Notes: generated by a model from the letters alone, not told the origin. A DNA stretch of 64,000 bases from Planococcus shixiaomingii (GCF_030413615.1 NZ_CP129236.1:2154001-2218000); one strand, 5' to 3'. Positions 7,543 through 16,096 are shown, counted from the stretch's first letter. A program made the numbers and translations.

Positions 7543-8736
7543 TTAAACAAAATAAGTATTCGGTTCCTGGCCGCACATGACGCGTCCGTAGGTTTCGATC
7601 AAGCTGTTTGGTGTGATGAAACCGTGCAGGTGCATCGATAGGAAATCGCGGTAGACGAGCTGGAACAGGTTGTTGTTATACGAGAATACGGAGCCTGCGC
7701 CTTCTGTCATCAAGTCGATCGCTTCTTTACACAGCTGGTTGACATAGCCGAAATCCGCTTTCATGCGAATGCCTTCTTCCATTGTCAGCTGCAGCCCTCT
7801 CACCGAATAGTCATCAAGCATGTCGACCGCACGGTATAGGTGAAGTTCAGCCGAGTCGATTTTCAGCTGCGCTTGCGCCACTTGCAGGTGGGTAATTGGC
7901 GCTTCGCTCATTTTGTTATAGAAGGTGTTGCCGATTCCCGCTTTTCCGACTCGTTCCATATGAAGGTCCAGCGCAGCTTGTGCAAGTCCTAGTGCTGGCG
8001 CAACGATGGAAAGCGTTAATGAAGGAACAAAAGGCGTTTGGTAAAGCGGCACATTTTTTAATGGCTCGATCATGTATTGCCCTTGCCGTGCCAAACGGTC
8101 GAGCGATACGCGGTGCTCCGGCAGGAAGATATTTTCCACTCGCACGCTATTGCTGCCGGATCCTTTTAACCCCATAACGTTCCAATCATCGAGAACCGTC
8201 ACTTCGTGTCTTGGCAGCACCATGATGGCCATTTCCATTGCGCCGCTTTCATCAGCCACCGGGAAGCCAAAGTAAAACCAGTCAGCGTGGGGACTGCCTG
8301 AGACGAATGGCCACTGCGCTTCTTTAATGAAATAGCCGCCATCCGCTTTGTCGATTTCGCATTTGATGGGCTTGAAGTTTCCGGCTAAAATCACGTCTTC
8401 TCCTGGTCCGAAGATTTCATCCAGCGCTTGTTGCCCGAACGCATAGGAAATCATGTAATCTCGGATATTGCTCAATGACACAAACCAGCCGGCCGAACCG
8501 TTGCCGCGTGAAATTTCAGTTACCACTTCGGTGAATGTCCGCATATTCGTCTGATGGCCGCCGAAGATTTCTGGCCGCAGTACTTTCAATAAGCCGTTTC
8601 TTTGCAAATCTTCCACCAATTCATCGGGTATTGCGCTGTTGCGGTCAATATCTAAACTAAGGTCTCTCAGTTTTGGAATTAATGCTGTGCCGTTTTCAAC
8701 CAGCGTCTTTTTAATATCTGTCGCCATTTGAGTCAA
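7543..8736 (-). CDS. Group D flavin-dependent monooxygenase (acyl-CoA-dehydrogenase fold)
   Basis: About 397 residues with the acyl-CoA-dehydrogenase fold. Features such as LRPEIFGG, ISRGNGSAGWFVSL, WPFVSGSPHADWF and VMGLKGSGSNSVRVENIFLP place it with oxygenases such as HsaA and the C2 component of 4-hydroxyphenylacetate hydroxylase, not with true acyl-CoA dehydrogenases. It should ortho-hydroxylate a phenolic substrate to a catechol using reduced flavin from the reductase encoded at 5849. The start is uncertain: TTG at 8736 has AAGGGG ten bases upstream, while ATG at 8727 (MATDIKK) is better conserved-looking but far from the site. Confidence 0.87.
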   Translation of the reverse strand: MTQMATDIKKTLVENGTALIPKLRDLSLDIDRNSAIPDELVEDLQRNGLLKVLRPEIFGGHQTNMRTFTEVVTEISRGNGSAGWFVSLSNIRDYMISYAFGQQALDEIFGPGEDVILAGNFKPIKCEIDKADGGYFIKEAQWPFVSGSPHADWFYFGFPVADESGAMEMAIMVLPRHEVTVLDDWNVMGLKGSGSNSVRVENIFLPEHRVSLDRLARQGQYMIEPLKNVPLYQTPFVPSLTLSIVAPALGLAQAALDLHMERVGKAGIGNTFYNKMSEAPITHLQVAQAQLKIDSAELHLYRAVDMLDDYSVRGLQLTMEEGIRMKADFGYVNQLCKEAIDLMTEGAGSVFSYNNNLFQLVYRDFLSMHLHGFITPNSLIETYGRVMCGQEPNTYFV

Positions 8737-8788
8737 TATAGCCACGCCCCTTATCATTTTTATGCGAATCAACAATTAGACTAGTGGA

Positions 8789-9646
8789 TCAAACCTCGTT
8801 GAGCACTTTGTTGCGGTCGAAGAAATCATGGGTCAGTTTAACGAATTGCTCTTTTTGTTCGATTTGCGCCCAGTGCCCGCAACGTTTGAAAACGTGAAGT
8901 TCCGCGTTTTCCAGGTAATCCATAACGTACAGGCTGCTTGCCAGTGGAACGAAACGGTCTTGGTGGCCGTGGATCAACAGGAATTCATGCTTCATGCGCT
9001 TCAATGCGGACGGCGGAATCAGCATATCCGACAATTGCGTGTTCTTAAAGTTTGCTTCATAAGAACGAAGGACTTCAGGGCGGTTGAATAATTCCATGCG
9101 CTGTTCGACAATCGCATCGAGTTTTTCTTCCATGCCCGTAGTGTCATAAAGGAACCAGCTTAACAAGTTGCGCAGCGACTTCGCTGTCGGGTCTTTATGG
9201 AAATTCGCCAGCTTGCTGAGTTCCGGTGTCGCTTCTGTCAATCCGCCTCCCGCTCCCATCAAAACGATGCGGTCAAAGCGGTCGGGCGTATCCATAGCGA
9301 GGAACAAGGAAATAACTCCACCCAAGGAATTTCCAACCAAATGCGCTTTTTCTACATTCAAGCTGTCCATTAAGTTCAATACTTGTTCAATCCGTAAGTT
9401 CATCCATTGCACGCCATTCGCCGGATATTGGGTTGGATGATCCGTTTCGCCAAAACCAACAAGGTCCGGCGCCACGACATGATATTCGTTGGCGTAATGT
9501 CCCAGCACGTCCTGCCAATTGGAACTGGCACTGGCGCCTGGGCCGCTGCCGTGAAGGAAGATGATCGTTTCGCTGTTGCAGGCTCCTCCTTCGTGGATCA
9601 ATGTTTCGAAAGCTCCCGTCTTGACCTTGCGTGTCATAATCGACAT
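8789..9646 (-). CDS. Alpha/beta hydrolase, meta-cleavage product C-C bond hydrolase
   Basis: 285 residues of the MhpC/BphD/HsaD family. Visible are the oxyanion-hole segment FLHGSGPGASASSNW, the nucleophile elbow GNSLGG, the acid GHQDRFVPL and the histidine CGHWAQIEQ. It hydrolyses the C-C bond of a vinylogous ring-cleavage ketone, giving 2-hydroxypenta-2,4-dienoate and a carboxylic acid. Its presence implies that the starting catechol carries a side chain next to the ring hydroxyl. I start at ATG 9646, nine bases after GGAG; the ATG at 9652 is only three bases from it. It is the first gene of the operon. Confidence 0.92.
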   Translation of the reverse strand: MSIMTRKVKTGAFETLIHEGGACNSETIIFLHGSGPGASASSNWQDVLGHYANEYHVVAPDLVGFGETDHPTQYPANGVQWMNLRIEQVLNLMDSLNVEKAHLVGNSLGGVISLFLAMDTPDRFDRIVLMGAGGGLTEATPELSKLANFHKDPTAKSLRNLLSWFLYDTTGMEEKLDAIVEQRMELFNRPEVLRSYEANFKNTQLSDMLIPPSALKRMKHEFLLIHGHQDRFVPLASSLYVMDYLENAELHVFKRCGHWAQIEQKEQFVKLTHDFFDRNKVLNEV

Positions 9647-9742
9647 GTGCATCTGCTCCTTCTACTGAAATTTTAATGACTTATAATTATTCGAAATTAC
9701 TGTTAAAAACGCTTGATTTTCGTATAAAACGTTTCAATTAAA

Positions 9743-9760
9743 ATACTAATATTTTAGTAT
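9743..9760. promoter_or_regulatory. Palindromic operator, probably for the GntR regulator
   Basis: ATACTAATATTTTAGTAT: seven-base arms ATACTAA / TTAGTAT around TATT. The inner 14 bases are identical to those of the site at 10680-10695 just before the GntR gene. It lies about 100 bases upstream of the first gene of the catabolic operon. Confidence 0.65.
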
Positions 9761-9811
9761 GAAAAAATTTTTCCGTATTTCTTTTCTTCTTGCAACGTTG
9801 TCGGTTACCAA

Positions 9812-9828
9812 AATAAAACGCTTACATT
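9812..9828 (-). promoter_or_regulatory. Possible degenerate cre site
   Basis: Minus-strand AATGTAAGCGTTTTATT keeps the TGTAAGCGTTT core of a CcpA site but misses the terminal CA. It is upstream of the operon promoter region at about 9.75 kb. Weak on its own; the better site in the second unit makes it worth noting. Confidence 0.3.
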
Positions 9829-10023
9829 TTAACTTAAAGATAAAAGGGTTGTGTTGTCTCCTCCCCTTCCGGGACATCTTTTTGAGCTATCCTTGGTTCT
9901 TGTTTTTGATTCTATGCTCATTAATATAAACTTTCAATGTATTTTGAAAACTCAATATATAGTTACCTAATTCCTTTTCGTTTTCTGTATATTACTTACT
10001 AATTATCGACCGATGTGAAGGCT
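9829..10023. other. Intergenic remainder between hydrolase and GntR genes
   Basis: With the two sites above, this belongs to a 377-base gap with no gene. The remainder is AT-rich; I see no open frame and no strong terminator for the GntR gene. Confidence 0.5.
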
Positions 10024-10659
10024 TTAAGCGTTAATTCGTTCGTACTTTTCGATAATAAATTGCGCAACTCGCATTAAATGCTTTTTCATCAGAAGCTCTG
10101 TCAATTTTGAATCCCGGTCTTTCAAGGCGTAATAAATCATCCGATGTTCGGCTTGAGATTGTTCCCGATTGCCACCTTTGAACAACTCATCTGAAATGTT
10201 GACGTAATTCAAATAATCCCAGTTGATCTTATTTGCCCGAAAAGCGAAATCGTTATTTGCCGCTCTGCAGATGATTGTATGAAATTTCACATTCAACTCT
10301 TCGTATAAATGAGCCGCCAATTCAGGATTCTCCATTTTTTCAAGGACGCCTCTCAATTCTTCCAACTGGAATTCGGTAATCGAGCGGGCTGCCTGTTCAG
10401 CGAGAAACACATCGATTGCCACACACAACTGCAACCGTTCTAGAATTTCTTTATGCTCAGGCCGACGCACAAAAACGCCGACTTGCGGTGTAATTGTTAT
10501 ATAGCCTTCCCGTTCTAACTGTGCCAACGCTCTATGGACCGGCGTCCGGCTCATATCCATTTGATCAGCAAGCTGATTGATGCTGATGGCTTCCTTCATC
10601 GTGAACTTTCCTTGGATAATCAGATTCTTGATGTGTTTATACGCTTGTTCTTCTTTCAT
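10024..10659 (-). CDS. GntR family transcriptional regulator (FCD/VanR type)
   Basis: 211 residues. The N-terminal winged helix-turn-helix is typical GntR (ISINQLADQMDMSRTPVHRALAQLEREGYI...VFVRRP), followed by an all-helical FCD ligand-binding domain with its metal-site histidines (LYEELNVKFHTIICRA and AEHRMIYYALKDRD). Ribosome binding site GGAGG seven bases before the ATG. It is transcribed in the same direction as the catabolic operon, directly upstream. A palindrome shared with the operon promoter region lies 21 bases before its start, so it very probably represses both itself and the operon until an aromatic intermediate binds. Confidence 0.9.
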   Translation of the reverse strand: MKEEQAYKHIKNLIIQGKFTMKEAISINQLADQMDMSRTPVHRALAQLEREGYITITPQVGVFVRRPEHKEILERLQLCVAIDVFLAEQAARSITEFQLEELRGVLEKMENPELAAHLYEELNVKFHTIICRAANNDFAFRANKINWDYLNYVNISDELFKGGNREQSQAEHRMIYYALKDRDSKLTELLMKKHLMRVAQFIIEKYERINA

Positions 10660-10679
10660 CTCTGTTCCTCCATTTTCTA

Positions 10680-10695
10680 CACTAATATTTTAGTG
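10680..10695. promoter_or_regulatory. Palindromic operator before the GntR gene
   Basis: CACTAATATTTTAGTG, with arms CACTAA / TTAGTG. Core ACTAATATTTTAGT is identical to that at 9745-9758. It overlaps the leader of the regulator gene, which points to autoregulation. Confidence 0.65.
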
Positions 10696-11099
10696 GTTGC
10701 AATTTAATAAAAACGAAATTTTCAAACATTTTTATCCGAACTATAACGGCAAGCCCTTTCTTTTGTCAACAGTGCTTCTTGTTAATCAAAAGGGATGCCA
10801 CAACAGTGACAATGAAAAAGATTAGTTTAGTTACAACTACTCTCTTCTATCGGGATACCTCATACCACAATTATTAATACTGCTCTTATTATTCTCATTC
10901 TTCACCCATACTTTTGAGTACAAATTTTTATTTTCTTATGACTAAGAAACGAAGAAAATTTCTTTCCAGCTTTATAAGATACCTTCTAAAATTAGTTGAC
11001 GCTGGAGTAATTACTAAAAAATAGGCATTTTTATTTACAGACAATTCCAGATTTTTGCCATATAATTTCCTTAAAAAAATAGGAAAGGAGGTGCACTTC
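10696..11099. other. Gene-free region between divergent GntR and SGNH genes
   Basis: AT-rich. A TATAAT hexamer at 11061-11066 lies 34 bases before the SGNH start, but I could not pair it with a well-spaced -35. A complete AAAGGAGGTG ribosome binding site is at 11083-11092. No convincing gene; small open frames here lack binding sites. Confidence 0.45.
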
Positions 11100-11876
11100 A
11101 TGAGTAAACTATTCAGAGTTTTATTCGTTTTGTTGATGGCTCTTTCCTTGCCTCTGACCACTGCTTTTGCTCACAATGACCATGGTAAGCATCATGACAA
11201 GGACATTCTCGTCACCTTAGGAGATTCAGTTCCATTCGGCTTTAGTCCACACCGCAACAACGAGCGCCCAGCCCACTATGCGTTCCCGTATTTGATGGGG
11301 GATAAAGCCGATTTAAAGGTTTACAATTTTGCGGTTCCCATTTGGAAAACAGAAGACTTGCTTGCTGCCCTGGACGAAAATAAAAAATTTCGACAAGCTG
11401 TAAGAAAAGCAGATTATGTAACGGTTAACATTGGCGGCATAGATTTCCTGGAAATTTTGCAAGAAGCAAATGCTGAAAGTCGCGGAGATTCCAAGAAATT
11501 CATCCAACTGCTCGAACAAAAACTGGCTAAAACGGATGTATTTGATGACCTTAGAGAAATCCTTAAAGAAATACGTTCGCTGACAGACGCGCCAGTCGTT
11601 TTGTACAACATTTACAATCCGTTCCAGTCAAAAGATCCGTTCCATAAAGTAGCTGAACACTATCTTCCACAGATCAATGACGCATATGAAGACTTGGCTG
11701 ATGACTACAAAAATATTGAACTGGCGGACGCTTACAAAGCTTTCGACGATAACCAAGCAAAATTTGTTATACGTGGAGACGCCCACCCGACGAAAGCCGG
11801 ACATGTAAAACTCGCTAAGATCGGTTTACGCGCCTTAGACCTTGATCACGCTCGTCATCACCACCATCACCATTAA
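11100..11876 (+). CDS. Secreted SGNH/GDSL hydrolase with natural His-rich ends
   Basis: 258 residues. Signal peptide (FRVLFVLLMALSLPLTTAFA) ends near residue 24; the mature protein should be exported. Block I is LVTLGDSVPFGF with catalytic Ser43; the last block is GDAHPTKAGH with the Asp-His pair. Block III reads NIGGIDF, with Ile where the family usually has Asn. It would be a carbohydrate or lipid esterase; the substrate is unknown. Histidine-rich sequences occur at both mature ends, HNDHGKHH and a terminal HHHHHH, suggesting metal binding. ATG 11100 is chosen because the strong AAAGGAGGTG lies just before it. Followed by a terminator; single-gene unit. Confidence 0.88.
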   Translation: MSKLFRVLFVLLMALSLPLTTAFAHNDHGKHHDKDILVTLGDSVPFGFSPHRNNERPAHYAFPYLMGDKADLKVYNFAVPIWKTEDLLAALDENKKFRQAVRKADYVTVNIGGIDFLEILQEANAESRGDSKKFIQLLEQKLAKTDVFDDLREILKEIRSLTDAPVVLYNIYNPFQSKDPFHKVAEHYLPQINDAYEDLADDYKNIELADAYKAFDDNQAKFVIRGDAHPTKAGHVKLAKIGLRALDLDHARHHHHHH

Positions 11877-11882
11877 TACAAT

Positions 11883-11920
11883 AAAGACTGCATTCCTAAA
11901 AGTTTAGGACTGCAGTCTTT
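11883..11920 (+). terminator. Terminator of the SGNH hydrolase gene
   Basis: 18-base-pair stem with one mismatch (AAAGACTGCATTCCTAAA / TTTAGGACTGCAGTCTTT), two-base gap, followed by ATTTTTTG. Confidence 0.85.
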
Positions 11921-11970
11921 ATTTTTTGTAACGTAGTAGTAGCCAAAGGCATTACAACTTTCACAACAAA

Positions 11971-12006
11971 AAAACACCTTCTCCATGTCCGGATTTTAGG
12001 TGGTTT
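11971..12006 (-). terminator. Possible terminator of the membrane protein gene
   Basis: On the minus strand AAACCACCT pairs with AGGTGTTT around a long loop, followed by seven T. It is downstream of the gene at 12078. Confidence 0.45.
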
Positions 12007-12077
12007 CTTTTTGGATGACTCTTTCAATTTTCCATACACTCTTCCCCGGCTTGTTTCTCCTTTTATGTTCTAAACCA

Positions 12078-12479
12078 TTAAGGCCTATACCCATAACCAA
12101 AATTAAACATGAAATTAAAAAAGATCAAGATAAATGTTGCCGGAACTAAGCTCAGTATAATTAAAACCTTAGCCCATGTAGTTCGAGTGTGCATAATCCA
12201 TTTAAAATAAATGAAGATTAAAATGACAACCAGAGGCGCAAAGATGTACATATTTATTGTCTCAACCCACCCTGAATTTTCGTCCCAATATGCGTTTGGT
12301 ACAGGGAGAATTTCCTCATATTTCTTATCGATTTTGTTTTTCACAGTAATAAAGAAATACGAGACCGCTAAATAATAAGCGACAATTAGGCACTTAACCC
12401 ACCAAGCGAGAAATTTGGTGGAAACCGCAATGATTAAAATGAGTGTCATCATGATATAAAACCAATTATAGTTATCCAT
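12078..12479 (-). CDS. Small membrane protein of unknown function
   Basis: 133 residues. Four hydrophobic segments: FYIMMTLILIIAVSTKFLAWW, CLIVAYYLAVSYFFITV, MYIFAPLVVILIFIYF and VLIILSLVPATFILIFF (each one membrane span). Between the second and third is a short charged loop. I do not recognise the family. ATG 12479 is chosen because AGAGAGGTG lies six bases before it; the in-frame GTG at 12488 is part of that binding site. It stands alone between two terminators or spacers. Confidence 0.7.
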   Translation of the reverse strand: MDNYNWFYIMMTLILIIAVSTKFLAWWVKCLIVAYYLAVSYFFITVKNKIDKKYEEILPVPNAYWDENSGWVETINMYIFAPLVVILIFIYFKWIMHTRTTWAKVLIILSLVPATFILIFFNFMFNFGYGYRP

Positions 12480-12659
12480 TGCACTCACCTCTCTTTATTA
12501 ACCACGATTTAAGTACGGAACGTCATTAACATCGAATCTATTTACGGGTACCTGGTACTTACGGTGAAAGAGAACCATTCAGCATTGGCAGGCTAAAGCT
12601 TTTTCGTCTTTCGAGTTTCAATTCAACTGATTTCTTAATTCGCTTTAAGCAGCGGTACA

Positions 12660-13418
12660 TCAGATAAGGCTCTGCTGAAGAAAATGCTCTTTCAGCTTCT
12701 CTTGCATTGCTTCCTTGTTTTCTGCAAATTGCTTATGCCGATGGCCATTACCGCCTGAAGGATGCGGAAAACCGGAAAGAATGCAATTCCGTTCAACAAT
12801 CCCTTGGTCGGCCAAGTAAGTTAAGGCGTTTGAAACGTTTACGCCTAAAGGGATGATCAAAGGGTTGTCCAAGTTGTAAAGTTCTGTTGCAAAATAGTCT
12901 GTAACGTATTTCTTTAATACTTCGTTTTTTAACAAGTTCGGTGTAGAACCGCTGTAATTTTTGCCGTTATAAAAAACAGGGTAAGGCAGAACGGAACTCG
13001 TATGCACCAAATGGCTCGCTTCTTCAAATAGCTCAATGCTAGAAGATAAACCTAGGTATTCATTCAAACCTAGCTCGTCCAGCATTTTAACCAAGTTCTT
13101 TCGCATCGTTCCTTCGAAGCTGGAGTTGTTTTTTACTTGACGTAGGATTTCCTCATCATTAAATTCTGTACCAGCAGCATCGATTACAGTAGAAAACGAT
13201 TTTTTCATCTGGTGCAATCCTGGTGTGATTCCGACAATCACCACTTTCGCCTCTTCATTGACATATTCAAATGGCGCGTAATAAATTTCAATTTTTTTCT
13301 TTTCGTCCTTTTCGAGTAAAAAATGATCATTAATCAAATAGTCGTCCGAAAAAGATGCAGGGATGGATTGAATTCTTTCTTTGAATTGGTGAAACTTTGC
13401 GTAGTTTGCGATTGCCAT
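12660..13418 (-). CDS. Uracil-DNA-glycosylase-like protein
   Basis: 252 residues. Two regions match the uracil-DNA glycosylase superfamily fold: VVIVGITPGLHQ (residues 59-70, the GxxPG water-activating loop, without the usual acidic residue) and SGFPHPSGGNGHRH (residues 215-228, the HPS-type DNA-intercalating loop). A strand IIPLGVNVSNAL precedes the latter, as in the family. It may be a base-excision enzyme or a nuclease-like relative acting on modified DNA; the activity is inferred. It is the first of several nucleic-acid enzymes in the island. AAGGAG lies ten bases before the ATG. Confidence 0.6.
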   Translation of the reverse strand: MAIANYAKFHQFKERIQSIPASFSDDYLINDHFLLEKDEKKKIEIYYAPFEYVNEEAKVVIVGITPGLHQMKKSFSTVIDAAGTEFNDEEILRQVKNNSSFEGTMRKNLVKMLDELGLNEYLGLSSSIELFEEASHLVHTSSVLPYPVFYNGKNYSGSTPNLLKNEVLKKYVTDYFATELYNLDNPLIIPLGVNVSNALTYLADQGIVERNCILSGFPHPSGGNGHRHKQFAENKEAMQEKLKEHFLQQSLI

Positions 13419-13449
13419 GAATGTGAGTCTCCTTTTTAATAGTTGAAAT

Positions 13450-14828
13450 TTAGTGTTTTACCATTTCAATATTACTATTATAACCGAGCTCTTCAGAAGC
13501 AGCCGCGATGCTTTTGTTTATGAGGTCCATATTGTCGTCAAACTTCTTGGATGATGTCAATTTCCCTAGCGCTGCCTGCACCGCTTCAATGCTCGTCCAG
13601 TCGGATATTTCCACTTGATCGGTAAAGATGCGCGTGTACATCGAGTTCGGCGTTTTAGAAGACGGCTTGATTGAATACCCATTTTCTTCAAGTTTCTCCA
13701 GCAGCTTGATCCGGTGATCATATTCCAGATTGCCAATTTCGATATACATCCGTAGGCGGTCATTTCCTACCCGGTGCATAAAAATAATCAGGCCATACCC
13801 AAGCCAGTAAGGAGCTTTATCGTTTATCTGGGTTAAAAAGTCCGCGTGTCTGCCCCATTCGGGATAGATGAAACTCGGATACGACTTCGATGCATCATAT
13901 AGTTGAATATCGAACCGCCTGTTTTCCTGAACAAACCGCTCAAAAGCCTTTTTCAAAACAAGCGATCCTTCCGTATAAATAAAATCAATCGTCTCTTTTG
14001 ACGCGGAATAGATCTTTTTCATCCATTGTTCTTCCTCGGCATGTAGGGTTTCCAGCTGCACTTTGAACGGCTGATGGTGTTTTAGAAACTTGATCCCTGA
14101 ATTGTTCAATAAATAAAGGTATGTAATCGCCTCGCCGTGCTGTTCAAAAATCGCTTCCGCCAGTAATAAGCGGTCTTCATCAGGCGCAAACCGTTCCTGC
14201 AGGACGAATAAATAGTTCTTCAAGAAAACGTACACTTCCCCGCTCACCGACTCCTTGTAAAACTTCAAAATGAACTCCAGCACTTCAGCGATATCCGCGT
14301 AATTCAACGCCCAGTACTGGTCATTCGCCGGCTCTTCATCGAGCAACGTCAGGAACACCGGTATGATGGTATAGCCAGCAAATTCGTTATGTACATATTC
14401 CAAATAATCATCGAGCTGCTTATGCGATTGGGAGGAATAAAATTTATTCTCGATGATAATTACCGTTTTATTTTCTTCGGAAGTTAACAGAAGGTCAATA
14501 TACCGCTTTTTTGCTGTCAGCTTTTCTCGCTCTACTTTCCAATCCGTATGCTTCATCGCCAACGTTTTCAAGAAAATTGAGAATCACTGACAAAGAGGTC
14601 ATTTTCCGGTTTCATTACGAGCTTGCTGACGAACTTCTTGATAAACACTGAGTTCAGCCCGTGATTTTCTTCATGGTCCAGCAACCAGGCCAATATGTTA
14701 GAATGCCTGATTTCATGGTTATCCATCCGCAGCACTTTCAACGGATTGAACGCTTTGAACATGCGGTTTAACTCTTCAAACTGCTTGCTGTAGATGAGGT
14801 TTGCGATGTTTTTTACTTCGATTGCCAT
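13450..14828 (-). pseudogene. PD-(D/E)XK nuclease family protein, frameshifted
   Basis: Two adjoining frames make up one protein of the PDDEXK_4 type. The first (14568-14828) begins MAIEVKNIANLIY and has HSNILAWLLDHEENHGLNSVF, the usual N-terminal motif. The second (13450-14571) continues with WKVEREK, KRYIDLLL and VIIIENKF, the D...ExK nuclease core, and a long helical C-terminus. The first frame stops in CAATTTTCTTGA; adding one T to the T-run restores a continuous frame through DSQF into FLKTLAMKHTDW. Thus one base is missing from a homopolymer: a real inactivating mutation, a recoding site, or a sequencing error. GAAGGGCAGG precedes the first ATG. Confidence 0.75.
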
Positions 14829-14872
14829 TTTTTTAAACCTGCCCTTCTTTATTTCTTTCCTAAATTTGGTTG

Positions 14873-15529
14873 TTAAGCTTCTAGCAATAATAATTCCATA
14901 CTATTTAGCCAAATGATTTTCTCAGTTTTTAATGCTGGTTTTGGGTGCCTTGGGAATAATTTTTCAGCATGGACCCAAGCCGTCATATGTTTGTAAGCCG
15001 GTAAAGCTATTCCTTTATCATACAGCTTAAATTCTTTTGCCAGCCTTTTTGCTAAAGGAGATGCACCCCATGCAAATATCAAATGCTCGGCAGTAGACAA
15101 AAGCACTTCGCGTTCCGATGCGTTGTCGGCTTGGAAAATCGAATGCGGTACTCTGGCAGCTGTGAACTTCTTCTCAATCGACTTGAACTTATCCAAATTC
15201 CCTTCACAAATATCTGATAAATTTAAGATGACCAAGACGTTCCAGTTTTTCCTTAGCATCAAGTTCATCAACTGTTCTTGAGTTTGATCTGAATCAGCCG
15301 GAAGAAACTCCATTTTGTACGAAGCGGTCTCTTTCAATGGTGCAGATGGTTTGCAGCTGCCCGGATTAATCATGACTACTACCGCATCAATCTTTTGTTG
15401 GACAATATTTTTCCGCGCAATTCGTGCTTCGCGGCGCATTAAGAAACTTTCCCCATTCACCTTAGCATGGTAAAACTTTGCTTTTACTTCAAAAGTCTTT
15501 CTCAACTCAGTAGCAGGAACTAATGTCAT
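14873..15529 (-). CDS. DUF1643-like protein
   Basis: 218 residues. The region RKNIVQQKIDAVVVMINPGS with following KPSAPLKET resembles the DUF1643 family, whose members read MLNPSTA-like at this point; VLVILNLSDICEGNLDKF and LIFAWGASPLAKR also fit the family layout. The biochemical role of the family is not established. ATG 15529 is chosen because AAGGAG lies eight bases upstream; the in-frame GTG at 15538 overlaps the binding site. It precedes the nuclease gene in the same direction and may share its transcript. Confidence 0.6.
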   Translation of the reverse strand: MTLVPATELRKTFEVKAKFYHAKVNGESFLMRREARIARKNIVQQKIDAVVVMINPGSCKPSAPLKETASYKMEFLPADSDQTQEQLMNLMLRKNWNVLVILNLSDICEGNLDKFKSIEKKFTAARVPHSIFQADNASEREVLLSTAEHLIFAWGASPLAKRLAKEFKLYDKGIALPAYKHMTAWVHAEKLFPRHPKPALKTEKIIWLNSMELLLLEA

Positions 15530-15577
15530 TTCAATCACTCCTTAAATGTTGTTAAACTAAGAATACTCTTATTTCAA

Positions 15578-15611
15578 AAGCCTCGTTTCCCTCAGAGAGG
15601 AAACGAGGCTT
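15578..15611. terminator. Hairpin terminator
   Basis: Perfect 13-base-pair stem AAGCCTCGTTTCC / GGAAACGAGGCTT, eight-base loop. Its far arm overlaps the stop of the WYL fragment at 15610, so it would end transcription from the right. Confidence 0.75.
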
Positions 15612-15828
15612 AAATTATCAAATACAAGCCCGCATAGCGGTCGATTTCTCTTTTCATCATATCCACCAGCTTAGCCGGCCGGACCGCTTTTGCGTCGGCG
15701 CCCCAAGTGAGCAGCCACCTGACCAGCCCCATACTGACAACGCCTTCTACTTCAAGCAGGAAAAAGCCATTACCGAGGTTTCTTGTTTTTACATCCATGC
15801 TAAAGCGGTCAATGACCACACCAATCAA
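15610..15828 (-). pseudogene. C-terminal fragment of a WYL-domain regulator
   Basis: 72 codons that match only the end of WYL-type (YafY-like) transcriptional regulators: RFSMDVKTRNLGNGFFLLEV, VRWLLTWGADAKAVRP and KREIDRYAGLY. The family normally has about 300 residues with an N-terminal helix-turn-helix and the WYL core; neither is present and the frame upstream is closed by a stop. The only start is a TTG without a binding site. I read it as a remnant left by rearrangement at the island. Confidence 0.65.
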
Positions 15829-15886
15829 ATAATAATCCAGTTTTTACAAGCTTATAGATTGATTGAAGATTTTAAAAGGGTTAAAG

Positions 15887-16096
15887 CTAAATCATCTTAA
15901 AATGTTTGAATGCCGCCGTAATATCTGGTTGTTTCTTCTCAGGACACGGGTGGACCCTGCTCGTTTCAGAGATTCTTCTCGGAGAAACTTTTGGTTTCAA
16001 TCCGTTCACTTCTTTCATCTGAGCAATCCAACAAGTTTTGGCGCTATAACCATACTCCTGCTTAATAAAAGACTGGAGTTCTTTATATGTGGTCAT
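15887..16096 (-). CDS. Small conserved protein, 69 residues
   Basis: Sequence begins MTTYKELQSFIKQEYG and contains AKTCWIAQMKEVNGLKP, RVHPCPEKK and a terminal FKHFKMI. Small proteins with this pattern (KTCWIAH...GL...R..PCP..K...I..AF.HFGMI) recur in Bacillota; I know of no established function. AAGGGA nine bases before the ATG supports start 16096; a longer frame begins inside the upstream gene. It follows the GIY-YIG gene in the same direction with a 76-base gap. Confidence 0.65.
   Translation of the reverse strand: MTTYKELQSFIKQEYGYSAKTCWIAQMKEVNGLKPKVSPRRISETSRVHPCPEKKQPDITAAFKHFKMI

Noticed and set aside
7301..7576. 91-residue open frame between monooxygenase and dioxygenase
   Set aside because: It is created by the GC-rich structured repeat at 7382-7493; no ribosome binding site and no protein-like features.
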